From Vanessa cardui (taxonomy: Eukaryota > Arthropoda > Insecta > Lepidoptera > Nymphalidae): a DNA stretch of 64,000 bases. Under the pieces are notes generated by a model. That model was given only the letters and a program-made list of their open reading frames with translations. It searched no databases and was not told where the DNA came from. A program made the position numbers and the translations under genes. Below, piece by piece: positions 37,451 through 49,020 of the stretch (within the stretch, counting starts at the first letter, position 1; every line of letters begins with the position of its first letter). The stretch lies in assembly GCF_905220365.1 (NCBI RefSeq), contig NC_061126.1:12586001-12650000 (forward strand), in the 5' to 3' direction.

Positions 37451-38128
37451 ATCAGGTGATGTGAGTTTTTTGGAATGAAAGGGAACCGGGGAACAATAAT
37501 CATCTGCACGATAACCTTTACATTTATAGTATATTTATCTTCACTGGATCTCTTTAATTAGGTTCTAACCATAACATTCCGGTTTTAATAAACGACGATA
37601 TACATATGTTACCCCAAAGTTACTACAGTACTTCGGTGAAAACCGCATCTAAATTGGTTACGCTGTTTTTGAGATTAGCGGCTACAAAAACGTACAGATA
37701 GACAGACGAAACTTCTAAAAATAATATCTATATGTGTGATATAATGTATTCTGTTCATATAAAATGATGATAAAAAAATCATCTTCTTTCTAAATCTATC
37801 TAAACCGAAATGGACGCCTATGCCCCAAGTAATATTTTTCTCAAATATTTTTCATGTACAGATGTAGTTACGATTATGTCTATACATAAGACAACCAAAC
37901 CACGAACCAGCATAAAACTAGTCTAAGCTGAACTCTTTTTAATATGTCGGTCTACATCAAAGAGAGCTCAACTTATATTGTATACAATATGACAAGAATT
38001 TCTAAATGTCTGAAACCAATTTAATTTTTTTACTTCGTGTTCGCATTAACTTTTAAGGTTTTATAGACTACACTTCACTAAAGATTATTTTTTTAGCCGT
38101 ATTTTTTATTGGAGTATTACAAGCAGAC

Positions 38129-38141
38129 AAAAATAAAAACA
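38129..38141. repeat. Left target-site duplication of the I-type LINE
   Basis: AAAAATAAAAACA is repeated at 43,505-43,517 just after the poly-A. The 5' limit of the repeat is ambiguous because of the A-run. Confidence 0.75.
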
Positions 38142-38308
38142 GAAAATGAGTACGACGCGAGTTGTTATAGTGGACGCGCGTGACTCACTGCGCTCGACTC
38201 GTTATCGTGTTTTTGTTTACGCGTTAAGTTATTATAAAAACTAAACTATAAGAATCGAAGTAATAAAAACAGGGTAACTCCTGGCAACAGGAGACCCGTT
38301 TTATTATT

Positions 38309-39610
38309 ATGAATTCTACCCCACCGTTCCAAAACTCCCAAATGTCTCAACCATCTACACAACAACTACCGGCACCGAACACTACAAGTTACGCGAATGT
38401 GACCTCGTCAACATGTTTCCCCAAGAAAGATCAAGCCATTATTTTGGATTCAATTGATGGAATAACACTCAGGGAGTACCTTATTGCATTATCGGCTATT
38501 ATACCAGCGGTATCTATACGATTTATATCCCGTATATCGAATGCACGAATATGCATATATCTAGACTCAAAAAAAACAGCCGACAAGCTTGTCGAAGAAA
38601 AGAAAAAAATTATTATTAATCAAAATATTCTGGAAATAAAACCGTTAATTACAAGAAACAAAAGAGTAGTTTTATCAAACGTTTGCCCCGTCTTACCAAA
38701 TTATATTATAGAACAAAAATTTGAAGAATTAAAAATTAAGATTATGTCGCCGATAACATTTATGAAAATAGGCGTCACTGATCCAGGATTTTCTCATATA
38801 TTAAGTTTTAGAAGACAATTATATATTAGTCCAGATGATTACTCACGCCTACCAGAATCATTCCAGTTAACCTATGAAGACACAAACTACTGGATATATG
38901 TTTCTACCGATGCCCTTAAATGTTTTACCTGCAACTCAATGGGTCACCTAGCTAAAAGTTGTCCTCAAAATTTATTAAGCTCCCAAGCCTCTCACCAAGT
39001 AATTGAAAATCAAATGCCTGAAGAAATTAATCAAATATTTGGCAGAAATGATGATGCAAGATCAGATCACGACCAACCGGTAAATGAACTTATACAACCA
39101 CTTACAAAAAATCCCAAAGGAATGAAACGGATCCATTCACCAACCATCAGCGATTCTTCAAAAATTGATGAATTAAAACCAAAAGGAGATGATTCTGATA
39201 TAATGGAACTTGAAACTGATGAAACAAGTAGTAATGTTTCATGTGAGGATGGGAAAACAAAAACAAAGACGAAGAAAAAATTGAAGAAAACAGACCCTAG
39301 AACTGAAGAGGAAGTTTGGAAAGACATTGAAGATAGTATGTTAGAGTTAAACAAAGATTCAACATTCCCAATTAATCTAGACCAATTTATTAGTTTATTA
39401 GATAATTCTAGAGGAAAACAAAATATAAAAGAACTAGTATATTCATACACAGATAATATCAAAAATTTAATTATAATGTGCAATAAGATTCACGGTAAAA
39501 TGAACAAAAGTTTAAAAAATAGGTGTTCACGCTTATCGAGAAAGCTTCATGAAATGTCAACATTTCATGAAATTTCCACTGTAACTTCTGACACAGATAA
39601 TAATAATTAG
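38309..39610 (+). CDS. LINE ORF1, gag-like RNA-binding protein, 433 aa
   Basis: The protein of the 38,142-43,504 element is expected to coat the element RNA. A Ser/Thr/Pro/Gln-rich N-terminus (residues 1-40) is followed by a folded region and one CCHC zinc knuckle, CFTCNSMGHLAKSC (residues 205-218, C-x2-C-x4-H-x4-C). A Lys-rich tract (about 315-328) and a charged C-terminus follow. Many ORF1 proteins in this group have two or three knuckles, so one is on the low side. The start is the first ATG of the frame, preceded by the 5' UTR. It is intact. Confidence 0.88.
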   Translation: MNSTPPFQNSQMSQPSTQQLPAPNTTSYANVTSSTCFPKKDQAIILDSIDGITLREYLIALSAIIPAVSIRFISRISNARICIYLDSKKTADKLVEEKKKIIINQNILEIKPLITRNKRVVLSNVCPVLPNYIIEQKFEELKIKIMSPITFMKIGVTDPGFSHILSFRRQLYISPDDYSRLPESFQLTYEDTNYWIYVSTDALKCFTCNSMGHLAKSCPQNLLSSQASHQVIENQMPEEINQIFGRNDDARSDHDQPVNELIQPLTKNPKGMKRIHSPTISDSSKIDELKPKGDDSDIMELETDETSSNVSCEDGKTKTKTKKKLKKTDPRTEEEVWKDIEDSMLELNKDSTFPINLDQFISLLDNSRGKQNIKELVYSYTDNIKNLIIMCNKIHGKMNKSLKNRCSRLSRKLHEMSTFHEISTVTSDTDNNN

Positions 39611-39692
39611 GTATAAACAGACATATTCATTACATACATACATTTCTACCAACTTTAGTTAGATATTTAATTTAATATTATATTTTTCTAGC

Positions 39693-42600
39693 ATGGATAT
39701 TTTGCAATGGAATGTTAATGGCTACTTTAGAAGATTAGAAAATATCAAATTATTGATAAGTCGGTTAAGTCCAAGTTGCATTTGTTTACAAGAAACTAAC
39801 TTTACTTCTGATTTTTGTGCCTCTCTAAAAGGATATGAACATTTTTATAAAAATAGATCTCATAGTAATAGGGCTAGTGGTGGGGTAGTGACATTCATTA
39901 AAACACATACGTTACCTGAAGAAATACAAATTAATAGTCCCTTAGAAACAGTAACCATAAAAATTAGATTTCCTTATACTATAACCATCTGCAATGTTTA
40001 TCTTCCCAATAGTCATCCACTTAATATAAACGAATTAAATTCGCTCATAAATCAACTCCCAACTCCTTTTATAGTTTTAGGTGACTTCAACAGCCATCAC
40101 TTTTACTGGGGTTCTGATAAATGCGATACGAGAGGTAAAATGATTGCTGAATGGCTTGACGAGAATAGTGATATATTATTATTAAACAATGGTCAACCTA
40201 CTCATTTTGATAGTAACACTGGCCGTACGAGCAATATAGATCTAACTTTGGCTTCACAAAATATAAGTTCCTATTTTGAATGGAATGCCTTAGATGATTT
40301 ATATGACAGTGACCATTTTCCAGTTTTAATTAAGTCCTCTATTTCACAAGATATACAAACAAACATTAAAGTACCTAAAAAATGGAAATACGATAAAGCT
40401 AATTGGTTAATGTTTAGTGAAGAAGTCAGTCAAAATATTCCCAGATTACCTACTTTAAGTTCTAAATTTGATTACTCTATTAATGATATAATTGAAAAGT
40501 TCACCAAACTAATTCTCGAAGCTGCTAACAAATCAATACCTAAAACATCTGGAGCCTATAGAAAGAACAATTTACCATGGTGGAATAATGAGTGTAAAAT
40601 TGCAATCAGAGAAACCAAAAAGGCTTTAAAACTATTTAAAAAATATGCCAGAAATGACCCGAATTCAATATATAAAATTGAATATAAGAAAAAAAGAGCT
40701 TACTATAGAAGACTTCTCAAAGAAAGTAGAAAGAGATATTGGGAAAATTGGGTGTCATCCATCAACAATAAAACTCCTATTGGGGATATGTGGAAAAAAA
40801 TACAAAAACTTAATCACTGTAACCTATTCAGATATATTATACTCGAAAAACCTGATGGTACATATACCTCCGACCCATATGAATGTTCCTGTTTATTAGC
40901 TAAAACCTTTGCAAACAATTCTAGCTCAACTAATTATGATGATCAATTTTATTCTTATAAAAATAGCCAGGAAATCGAAACGAATTTTGATATTTCCGAT
41001 AATTCAAATCCAATTAATAAGGAATTATCAATGCACGAACTGTTATTAGTGTTGTCCCAGGTTGGTAATTCCAGCCCAGGACCAGATAACATATCTAACA
41101 CTATAATCGGTCACTTACCTGACAATGCTCTTGATTATTTACTTAAATTATACAACTATATATGGAAAAAGAAGATTTTTCCAGATAGCTGGAAAGAAGC
41201 CTTAGTTGTCCCAATATTAAAACCTAACAAAATATCAAGCCTAAAAACCAGTTATAGGCCTATATCTCTAACATGTAACCTGTGTAAAATATTAGAGAAA
41301 ATTGTAAGTAAAAGAATCAGATGGTACATAGAAACAAACAAACATATCTCCCCATTTCAATATGGATTTCGACAATTCCGATCACCAATGGACCATTTAA
41401 TGAACATAGAAAGTGAAATACTTGATAGTTTCGCTATTGACAATCATACGGTAATTGTAGGTTTGGACATTGAAAAAGCATATGAAATGGTTTGGAAACA
41501 CAGAGTTTTAAGAATATTGCAAGATATTAATATCAAAGGAAATGCGTTAGCATTCGTCAGAAACTTTCTTTCAGGAAGAGCAATTAAAGTAATAGTCAAT
41601 GATACAAATTCAAATTCTGTACCTACTGAAAACGGTCTTCCTCAAGGTTCGGTACTCAGTGTTATATTGTTTTTACTTGCAATAAACGAAGTCTTATTTC
41701 AAATGGAAAAACCAGTTAAAGGATTTTTGTTCGCTGATGACCTTACTTTAGTATGTTCCGGTAGATCGTTAAAACCTACGTTAAAATTAATTCAAAATAC
41801 TCTTACTAACCTCGAAGAATGGTCCAAAAAAACTGGATTTAAATTTTCAAAAACCAAAACAGAATTTATGATATTGTCAAAAAAGAAAATGAAGAATAGA
41901 AACGTACATTTAGTATTAAATAATGACATTATCAAAGAAGTTAATCATTTAAAAATTTTAGGTTTGACATTTGATAAAAAAATGACTTGGAATACACATA
42001 TAAATAAACTAAAATCTGAATGCTACAAACGTTTAAATATAATAAAAGTTTTATCGTCCACAACTTGGGGGTCTGATAGAAAATGTTTAATTGATACCTA
42101 TCACGCATTAATAAGACAAAAACTAGATTATGGCTCTGTTATATATGATTCCGCAAAAAGTCGTACGTTGAAGTCCTTGGAATGCATTGTAAATACATCT
42201 ATTAGACTTAGTATTGGTGCTTTTAAGACAAGCCCTATCAAAAGTATCTTAGCTGAAGCAGGAGAAATGCCCTTAGCTTTTAGAAGAAAAGAACTTGTTA
42301 TCCTGTATTCTGTCAATATTCTATCCCAACCTGAAAACCCAATCTTTACCTATTACACTAAAGTAACGTCTTCTGATGCGGAATATGAATTCCAACCTAA
42401 TTTACCACAACCTCTAAGAATAAGAATAGCCAAATATTTAACAGAAATAAAACTTGAGATCCCACCAATTTCAACAAAGAATTTACTGAGCATTGGGCCA
42501 TGGGATAATCTTAATTTTCCTATTAATTTAGAAATAGCCAGTAATTTGAAAAATAATACTCCCCAATATGTATATAAAAACTTATATTACGAAATCAACA

Positions 42601-43424
42601 ATAAATATAAAGACTATAAAGTTTTCTATACGGATGGCTCAGTTATAAATGGAAGATCAGGATGTGCAATTGTATCTGATGATATTTGCTATCGATATCG
42701 ACTTTGGGATTTTTATTCGATTTTTAGTTGTGAAGCAACCGCTATATTAAAAGCATTAGAATTCATTCACAAAGAGTCCAATTCAAAGAAATTTATAATT
42801 TATTCCGACTCGAAATCATGTCTGATGGCATTACAAAATAGCAATAAAAATAATCCACTTATTACAGAAATAAAACAGAAAATGATTGATCTTCTAAAAG
42901 ATAATTACATATTTGAAATTATATGGATTCCAAGTCATCAAGGAATAATTGGCAACGAAAAAGCTGATAGCGAAGCTAGAAAAGCAACCAATGAAATAGA
43001 TGTTTGTGATACTATCAAATCTAGTCCACATGAAATTAAAAAATACATCAAATATAAAATAAAAACAGCTTGGGATCAATACTGGAAGTTAGGTAATACA
43101 TCTAATTTAAACGATATAAGAAATTCAATTTTTGACAAAGCTCCTACTTCATTTAGCTGTCGCAGAGATCAGGTAATAATTACTAGACTACGCATTGGTC
43201 ACACAAATATGACTCACATCCACTTAATAACAAAAACCAATAAAAATAAATGTAAATGTGGACTTGACCTTACAATTTCCCATCTATTAGTCGAATGTAT
43301 GTCTTATAATAATGAAAAAAGAATATGTAATGTAGCTAAAACGTTAAAAGACTGTTTAAATCAAGTAGGTTATTCCGAAACCCTAAAATTTTTGAAATTA
43401 ATTAATGTTTATAATATGATATAA
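39693..43424 (+). CDS. LINE ORF2, endonuclease / reverse transcriptase / RNase H, 1243 aa
   Basis: The replication enzyme of the element nicks target DNA, copies the RNA in place and carries an RNase H. The endonuclease (residues 1-225) has ILQWNVNG, CLQETNF, LGDFNSHH (about 129) and SDHFPVL (about 206). Reverse transcriptase (about 470-780) has SYRPISL, FQYGFR, GLDIEKAYE (about 590), GLPQGSVLS and FADDLTLV (about 679). RNase H (about 975-1110) has YTDGS, EATAILKALE, SDSKSCLMAL and WIPSHQGIIGNEKAD, covering the D-E-D-D set. A CxC...HLL..C cluster sits near the C-terminus (CKCGLDLTISHLLVEC). No stops or frameshifts are present. Confidence 0.92.
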   Translation: MDILQWNVNGYFRRLENIKLLISRLSPSCICLQETNFTSDFCASLKGYEHFYKNRSHSNRASGGVVTFIKTHTLPEEIQINSPLETVTIKIRFPYTITICNVYLPNSHPLNINELNSLINQLPTPFIVLGDFNSHHFYWGSDKCDTRGKMIAEWLDENSDILLLNNGQPTHFDSNTGRTSNIDLTLASQNISSYFEWNALDDLYDSDHFPVLIKSSISQDIQTNIKVPKKWKYDKANWLMFSEEVSQNIPRLPTLSSKFDYSINDIIEKFTKLILEAANKSIPKTSGAYRKNNLPWWNNECKIAIRETKKALKLFKKYARNDPNSIYKIEYKKKRAYYRRLLKESRKRYWENWVSSINNKTPIGDMWKKIQKLNHCNLFRYIILEKPDGTYTSDPYECSCLLAKTFANNSSSTNYDDQFYSYKNSQEIETNFDISDNSNPINKELSMHELLLVLSQVGNSSPGPDNISNTIIGHLPDNALDYLLKLYNYIWKKKIFPDSWKEALVVPILKPNKISSLKTSYRPISLTCNLCKILEKIVSKRIRWYIETNKHISPFQYGFRQFRSPMDHLMNIESEILDSFAIDNHTVIVGLDIEKAYEMVWKHRVLRILQDINIKGNALAFVRNFLSGRAIKVIVNDTNSNSVPTENGLPQGSVLSVILFLLAINEVLFQMEKPVKGFLFADDLTLVCSGRSLKPTLKLIQNTLTNLEEWSKKTGFKFSKTKTEFMILSKKKMKNRNVHLVLNNDIIKEVNHLKILGLTFDKKMTWNTHINKLKSECYKRLNIIKVLSSTTWGSDRKCLIDTYHALIRQKLDYGSVIYDSAKSRTLKSLECIVNTSIRLSIGAFKTSPIKSILAEAGEMPLAFRRKELVILYSVNILSQPENPIFTYYTKVTSSDAEYEFQPNLPQPLRIRIAKYLTEIKLEIPPISTKNLLSIGPWDNLNFPINLEIASNLKNNTPQYVYKNLYYEINNKYKDYKVFYTDGSVINGRSGCAIVSDDICYRYRLWDFYSIFSCEATAILKALEFIHKESNSKKFIIYSDSKSCLMALQNSNKNNPLITEIKQKMIDLLKDNYIFEIIWIPSHQGIIGNEKADSEARKATNEIDVCDTIKSSPHEIKKYIKYKIKTAWDQYWKLGNTSNLNDIRNSIFDKAPTSFSCRRDQVIITRLRIGHTNMTHIHLITKTNKNKCKCGLDLTISHLLVECMSYNNEKRICNVAKTLKDCLNQVGYSETLKFLKLINVYNMI

Positions 43425-43477
43425 GAATTGTTATGTAACTGTGGTCGCTAATGACCTTAGATGTTAAAAAGCGACCT

Positions 43478-43504
<27 letters not shown>

Positions 43505-43509
<5 letters not shown>

Positions 43510-43517
43510 TAAAAACA
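43505..43517. repeat. Right target-site duplication of the I-type LINE
   Basis: This second copy of AAAAATAAAAACA follows the poly-A tail and is followed by CAATC-like host sequence that aligns with the region upstream of gene G near 32,770. Confidence 0.75.
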
Positions 43518-43765
43518 ATCAAAATTTTGTCATCAATTGCGTTAATAAATACAGCACCCCAGTATTCTTTTTTCCCAAATATCTTCTATGTACAGATTTC
43601 GATCACTTGATATTTTATTATATGCATAAAGGTATAGATAGAAGAACAGATTTATTTTATAATTTTTTTCTATATATTATATATAGAGAACTTTCACATT
43701 ATTTAAATAGTAACGACCCTTTATCTCTTAAAAGAATTACCATAAATGAAGTAACAGTCCAGCGA

Positions 43766-43805
43766 CTAAATCGACACAAGCACTTAAACAAATGAATACA
43801 AAATC
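43766..43805 (+). promoter_or_regulatory. Conserved upstream block of gene H, with a changed core
   Basis: TAAATCGACACAAGCACTTA then AACAAATGAATACAAAATC lies 73-112 bp before the ATG. The ATCGATA core of the other loci is ATCGACA here. The block begins about 250 bp after the LINE. Confidence 0.5.
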
Positions 43806-43877
43806 ACACATAAAAGTTTGTGATACAAATATTAACATTCTTCATGTCAATCTCTTGAGTGAGTCCAGAAATTTAAA

Positions 43878-46496
43878 ATGATTCAATTATTTTCAAAACG
43901 AAAGATTACTGGAGCATTTTCTTTTAACGCGATCTTGTTAGTAAGATTACTGTTCGGTTATTATCATGACTTATTCTCATCGAAAATAGTGTGTGCGTTG
44001 GCAAAAATTTATTGTTTTATATATTTCTTTGGATCTTCAGCATACACGTTATGGTTTTTACATGAGGGCAGGGTAACGCCGAAATCATCAATAAAATTTG
44101 CAGTTTTGATGAATTTTCATTTTGTTTCTGTTATTTTAATTTCAACATTCACAAAAAGTGACGCATTCAATAAATTTTGTAACAATCTTAAAATTATAGA
44201 TAAAATAATCGGATTAAAAATGAATTTAAAAATAAACATAACAAGTTCATTTACGTTTTGTTGCGTTGCTGTTAAGTGTTGGCCAACTTTTACCTTCTTT
44301 TATTATAATCCAAATGCCTGGACCATGTTTACTTGTGTAATTATAACAAATTCGACAACTATTTACCTAAGTCATGTGAGAAGGACGGCTATGTTTGAAT
44401 TGATTTTATATAGAATAAAATATATCACCAGAGAATTGGAAAATAAATGTTACTATGGAATTTTTTCTATCGAAGAAAGGATATTTAGACTAAGACGGAT
44501 TTTGATTGTTTATAAACATATTCTAGACAACTTCAGCAGCAACAATAAGGCTTTGAAATTTGAGGTAAGATTCGACTTTAACATTTTATTGTATATTGTA
44601 TCATGATCACAGACTTCTCTTAAATGATTGTAGTGTATGGCGAATTAAAGTTAGTTCAGCACAAATTTAAACTAGGTTTTCCGTCGAAAGTGTGCTTTTT
44701 CATTCAAGTTACGAGGTGCCAGTTATTCAACCGGATAGTAGACCTATTTATCAAAAGGATAAATAGGTCTTCTAGTCAGTTATTAAATTGTCAATGACTT
44801 TTAAAATTTTTAATTCAACTAACTCTGTAACAGTAACAGTTCTTCCTAAGCTATTTAAATTTTTGGTTTGTTTTAATATTATGATTCATATTAGATAATC
44901 TTGAGCACGAATAATATAATTATTGCTATATTTGGAGTCGGTGTCAGCCAAGAAAACCCTACAGTATATCTAACAATTATCACGTATTACTTATTTCTTT
45001 TGATTGTTGAGGCGCGTGCCTGTGGCTGACACCGGCTCCAAATTTAACAATAACTATAACTACGTTATATAATCGTAAATCGACTTTTAAGTAGACAACT
45101 ATTTTTCATTTCATTTTATTTAGGAGGACCCTAAACCCTTTTTATCACTTTTTAGTTCATATTTATTTGTTTTAAAGTAGTGTTTTGTTTGAAGTCGGTT
45201 TTTTATTTTTGTTAAAATTTCTATTTATATGATTAAATTTGTATTGAGATTTATATTTACATTTATAAAAGCACTGAAAGAGGTAACATTCTAAAAATAA
45301 TTGTTAGAATAGTAATTTTAAAATCGATCGTATAATTTTGAGAGAGTTTTATATTTTATTATATTCTGTTAATGTAAATTGTATTCAAACTACATTAACA
45401 GTAATTTAATAGTTCAATTCATTTTAAAATCACAAAATATATAATTCATACAACGTTCATAAAAAAACTTTTTTTAATTTGAAAAAATATACTGTTATGG
45501 TTATCTTCGCAAGAATATATTTATATAATTTTCAATAATGCATTATCATAAAATATTTTTCAGATGTTTATTCATTTGATTTTTACATTCATGAGAATAA
45601 TCATCTGCATACAGTTTGGAATTATAGTGTATATTACGAACGTGAGTAAATATGTATTTACATTGAGTAAAATATTAAGTAGCTATTCTTGATACTTTGG
45701 ATTTAATATTGTTAACAACAAATTAATTGTGATATTTTTAGAGACCTTTCGAACTAACATTGAGTCTAACAATTGAAGCAATCACAGCTACAACAATGAT
45801 GTCTTTATCCGCTGTGATAGCAGAGATGACTTTAAACGAATACCATAAAATTAAAGAAATATGTGGAAATCTTTTACTGTCATACAGAGGTAATGTATTC
45901 CGTGTTATGGGGCCAATATTTAGGACCATCTGCGCAGAAGCTATAGCACAATTAATTATACATATTTCGTGAAAATTAGTCCAACTCAACTGGAGAGATC
46001 AGCCATGATGCCATCAGCCCACGGGTTCATTCTTTCCGAAACTCAGAAGCTTAACATTATACTGCCTTGACATGGAAATAAAACGAATTTTGCATGTCCC
46101 TGTATTTGTTGCATTTTCCTATGACATAGTTAATTCCAAGAGCAAAAAAAAACTTCTATTCTAAAGTCTCATCTCTCTAAGGATGCAATATGTTAGAAAT
46201 ATATGTAAATATATATTATTTAAATGCATATTGTATTTTAAGAACAAGAATAACACTTATGAGCGGTTAAGCGACCATGAATATGCTTTAAATAAATCTT
46301 TTAGTTTTATTAGAAATATTTTCTGTTTACAGATGCCAATTTTCGTGATATGATCTACGAAGCTCTAGAATACTTGGAGTCTCGTCCACCAAAATACATG
46401 ATTTGGCATATATTTCCTATAGATATTAATTTAGTCACAGGACTTATAGAGCTGTCTACAACATATATCATTATTCTTTTACAATTTAGATATTAA
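43878..46496 (+). CDS. Gustatory receptor gene H, intact, 358 aa, four exons
   Basis: Exons are 43878-44564, 45564-45641, 45742-45889 and 46333-46496, with phases 0, 0 and 1. The protein is very close to G and I: MIQLFSKRKITGAFSFN, four membrane segments in exon 1, LSHVRRTAMFELILYRIKY, then MFIHLIFTFMRIIIC in exon 2 and RPPKYMIWHIFPIDINLVTG with terminal TYIIILLQF RY in exon 4. The start is the ATG conserved in the three-gene subgroup. Intron 1 has a foldback-family repeat (44,930-45,235) and a short hairpin (44,740-44,770). A young LINE lies just upstream in the same orientation and could affect expression; that is inference. Confidence 0.87.
44930..45235 (+). repeat. Foldback-family repeat in intron 1 of gene H
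   Basis: It starts with TTTGGAGTCGGTGTCAGCCA, which is inverted about 100 bp later as GGCTGACACCGGCTCCAAAT, and ends near GTTTGAAGTCGGTTTTTT. It matches the right side of 56,085-56,688. Confidence 0.7.
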
Positions 46497-46502
46497 TGGC
46501 AA

Positions 46503-46620
46503 GATGTTGTCTTAAATTTTCGCGATTACACATTGAAATAAGACTAGCTATAACGGATTTGAATCGCGTATATTAAAAATAATTAATATACGCGATACAA
46601 ATCCGTTATAGCTAGTTTTA
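46503..46620. repeat. Hairpin repeat after gene H, 35-bp arms
   Basis: The arms at 46,541-46,575 and 46,584-46,618 (ACTAGCTATAACGGATTTG type) are inverted with about two mismatches. It is a collapsed form of a repeat whose fuller copy, with GAACGCTGTAAAGTGCTCGA inside, ends at about 52,105. Confidence 0.75.
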
Positions 46621-47587
46621 TATTAATGGCAAATTGTTTTGTGTAGTTTCATGTAATTTCATATCATTATCCATATCTAATGTAAAATAAACATTTTCCC
46701 AGAATCGATATAATTATGCACTTGAGTAAATTGATAGAATATCAAATATTGTAACTTTTCTTAACAATCCCCTGAGATGTTTAATAAATTAATATTGTTA
46801 AAAATATTAAAAGCTAAAAAATGCGAAAATATTTTTTTATAAATAATAAAGATATCAAATTTTTCATTAAATTTCCTAGCTATAACTGAATTCTAAGGAA
46901 TATGTGATTATAATTATTTACTCACTATCGATCCGCTGTAGTTATAAAGAGTTTGAAGACGCTTTGAACTTAATACAAGAAAAGTTAAAATATAATTAAG
47001 TGGCACTGAACTGTCCCAGTGCTTCTATTGAGAAGTATGTTTGAATCTTGTTCTACCCCAGACACTGTCGTCGTCTATCCATTCGAAAACAAATTTGATG
47101 CTATAAACTCCTTCATACTCCTTCACGGTCATCATGATAATCTCAGAGAAAGAGCTCCAAGTTGATTCCCAGGGGAGCAGGTTTATATATATAGCAACAA
47201 AGTGTCGTCTGTATTGTAAACGACGCTGACAGCGCCCTACGCGATTCTTCTAGTTCTATCAGTTCTATCATAAATCGATCCTTTTGGGAACACACCTGTT
47301 TTTGAGACCTCGTACCGTCTTGTTCCATGAACAAATGTGCCTGTAGACTACAACCGACGCCAATTATTTATAGGACATTATCTCTTTCCGGGACGGCTCG
47401 CAAGATTGGGTTTTTTGGTCAGATTAAAGTGCCTCCTTAAAGTTTTTTGGAATAAAAGGGAACCGGGGAAACATAGAATCATCTGCAATATACCCTTTAG
47501 ATTTAGAGTATATTTATTTTCAAATGCAAATTGACGACGGAACAGCACCGGATCTCTTTAAAAGATATTAACCTCATCGTCCTTGGT

Positions 47588-47690
47588 TTTTTTATGACAT
47601 AGGTGGCAAACGAGCAGGAAGCTCACCGGATGGAAAGTGACTACCAAGTTGATTGTAAGTACGTTGCCGGCCTTTAAGGAAGGATTACTC
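47588..47690 (-). repeat. Short interspersed repeat, minus orientation
   Basis: It is the reverse complement of the repeat at 16,785-16,915 (AAACGAGCAGGAAGCTCACC; GCCGGCCTTTAAGGAAGG). Confidence 0.6.
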
Positions 47691-47734
47691 TCATTTCTTG
47701 AAGGTTCTTATGAATAGGATATGATATACGGACG

Positions 47735-49020
47735 AGCATATGGGCCACCTGATAGTAAGTGGTCACCATCACCCATAGACAATGACGCTGTAAAAAAATA
47801 TTAACTACTCCTAACATCGTCAATGCGCCACCAACCTTGGGAACTAAGATGCTTTGTCCCTTGTGCCTGTAGTTTCACTGGCTCACTCGCCCTTAAAACC
47901 GGAACACAACAATACTGCGTACTGTTGTGTTCCGGTTTGAAGTGAGCTTAAAATGTTGACCGCAGGTGGTATTCAGCAGCCGGGAATAATCCGAACAATT
48001 CCTCGGAACATTCCCCGTGAAAAATTCGGTAGAAGATGCAGAGTGATCCAACATCTCTACGCAAAGCCAAAGGATCAAGGAGATCGGAAAGGGCTTGATC
48101 GTCGATAACTCGAGCTGCTCTAAGTTGGATACGGTCAAATGGAAGGAGCTGGTACTGGGCAACACCCGCCCAGAGATTAGAGCAGTATTCCATGTGAGGC
48201 CGAATTTGCGCCTTGTAGTTTTAGGCGATGGGCCGACGTGAAATACTGCCTCGCCGTGATATACTGAGCACACCGAGCTAGTTTGCAGCCAATTTGGCTT
48301 TGCCGTCCAATTGACCGCAGAACTGAACGAGGCTCGAAATATCATCGCCAAGTATTCCGATAATACCTGTAGCGGCTATCGGGATATTTTCAAATCGTGG
48401 AGATACGACAATGAATGGTGTTTTTTTAGCGGTTAACGCACACACTTGCGTCTTTTTGGGGTTGAAATGGACTAGATTTAGCCGGTTCCAGTTCGAAACT
48501 TCGTTTAACGAAGACTCGATTTCAGGCGCAAGTTTGTTCCGGTTTTTTTCGACGTTTTCCCGAGAAATATTGGCGCGGCCGCTGAATAAGGTGTCAACGG
48601 TACTGTCGTCTGCATAGCAGTGAATGTACCGGATTTGCAGCAAATAATTGATATGCAGAAGAAACAGAGTGGGTGATAGAACGCAGCCTTGTGGAACACC
48701 AGCATTGACGAATTTTAAGTCAGAGCATGCACCGTTGACAACGACTTTGATGCTCCGATCTGCCATAAAGCTGGTAAACCAATTGCATAATTCCCCGGGA
48801 AGCCCATAGGAAGGAAGCTTCGAAAGAAGCGCTTCGTGCCACACGCGATCGAAGGTCTTTGCTATGTCCAAGCTGGCTGCTAATGCCTCACCCTTTCTCT
48901 CAACTGCTTCCGCCCATCTATGAGTAAGGGAAACTAGAAGATCACCAGCCGACCGACCCCGACGGAAACCGTAATGGCGGTCGCTAATCAGCTGGTTCTC
49001 CTCCAGATATCTTATATACC
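47735..49020 (-). mobile_element. 5'-truncated LINE with reverse transcriptase, frameshifted
   Basis: Reading from 49,020 down, the frame gives DRHYGFRRGRSAGDLL, then SLDIAKTFDRVWHEALL (first catalytic Asp), GVPQGCVLSPTLFLLHIN, CYADDSTV (catalytic pair) and LNLVHFNPKKTQVCA. A frameshift near 48,230 precedes MEYCSNLWAGVAQYQLLPFD and FYRIFHGECSEELF. A 3' UTR with a hairpin and GGTGGCCCATATGCTCGTCC follows down to about 47,735. It is of the Jockey/CR1 kind and dead, because the endonuclease is missing and the frame is broken. Confidence 0.85.
47896..47938. repeat. 16-bp perfect inverted repeat in the LINE 3' UTR
   Basis: AAACCGGAACACAACA (47,896-47,911) pairs with 47,923-47,938. It lies just after the last codons of the minus-strand LINE. 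Confidence 0.7.

Larger units (their letters stand above)
38142..43504 (+). mobile_element. I-type LINE with RNase H, two open frames, probably full length
   Basis: This element of about 5.4 kb has a 5' UTR of about 170 bp, a gag-like ORF1 (38,309-39,610), a gap of 82 bp, ORF2 (39,693-43,424) and a short 3' UTR ending in about 18 A residues. Exact 13-bp target copies flank it. Both frames are free of stops and all catalytic boxes are present, so it is young and may be mobile. An RNase H domain after the reverse transcriptase points to the I group (I or Nimb-like) rather than Jockey. It lies between G and H, with its 3' end only about 375 bp before the start codon of H and in the same orientation. 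Confidence 0.9.
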
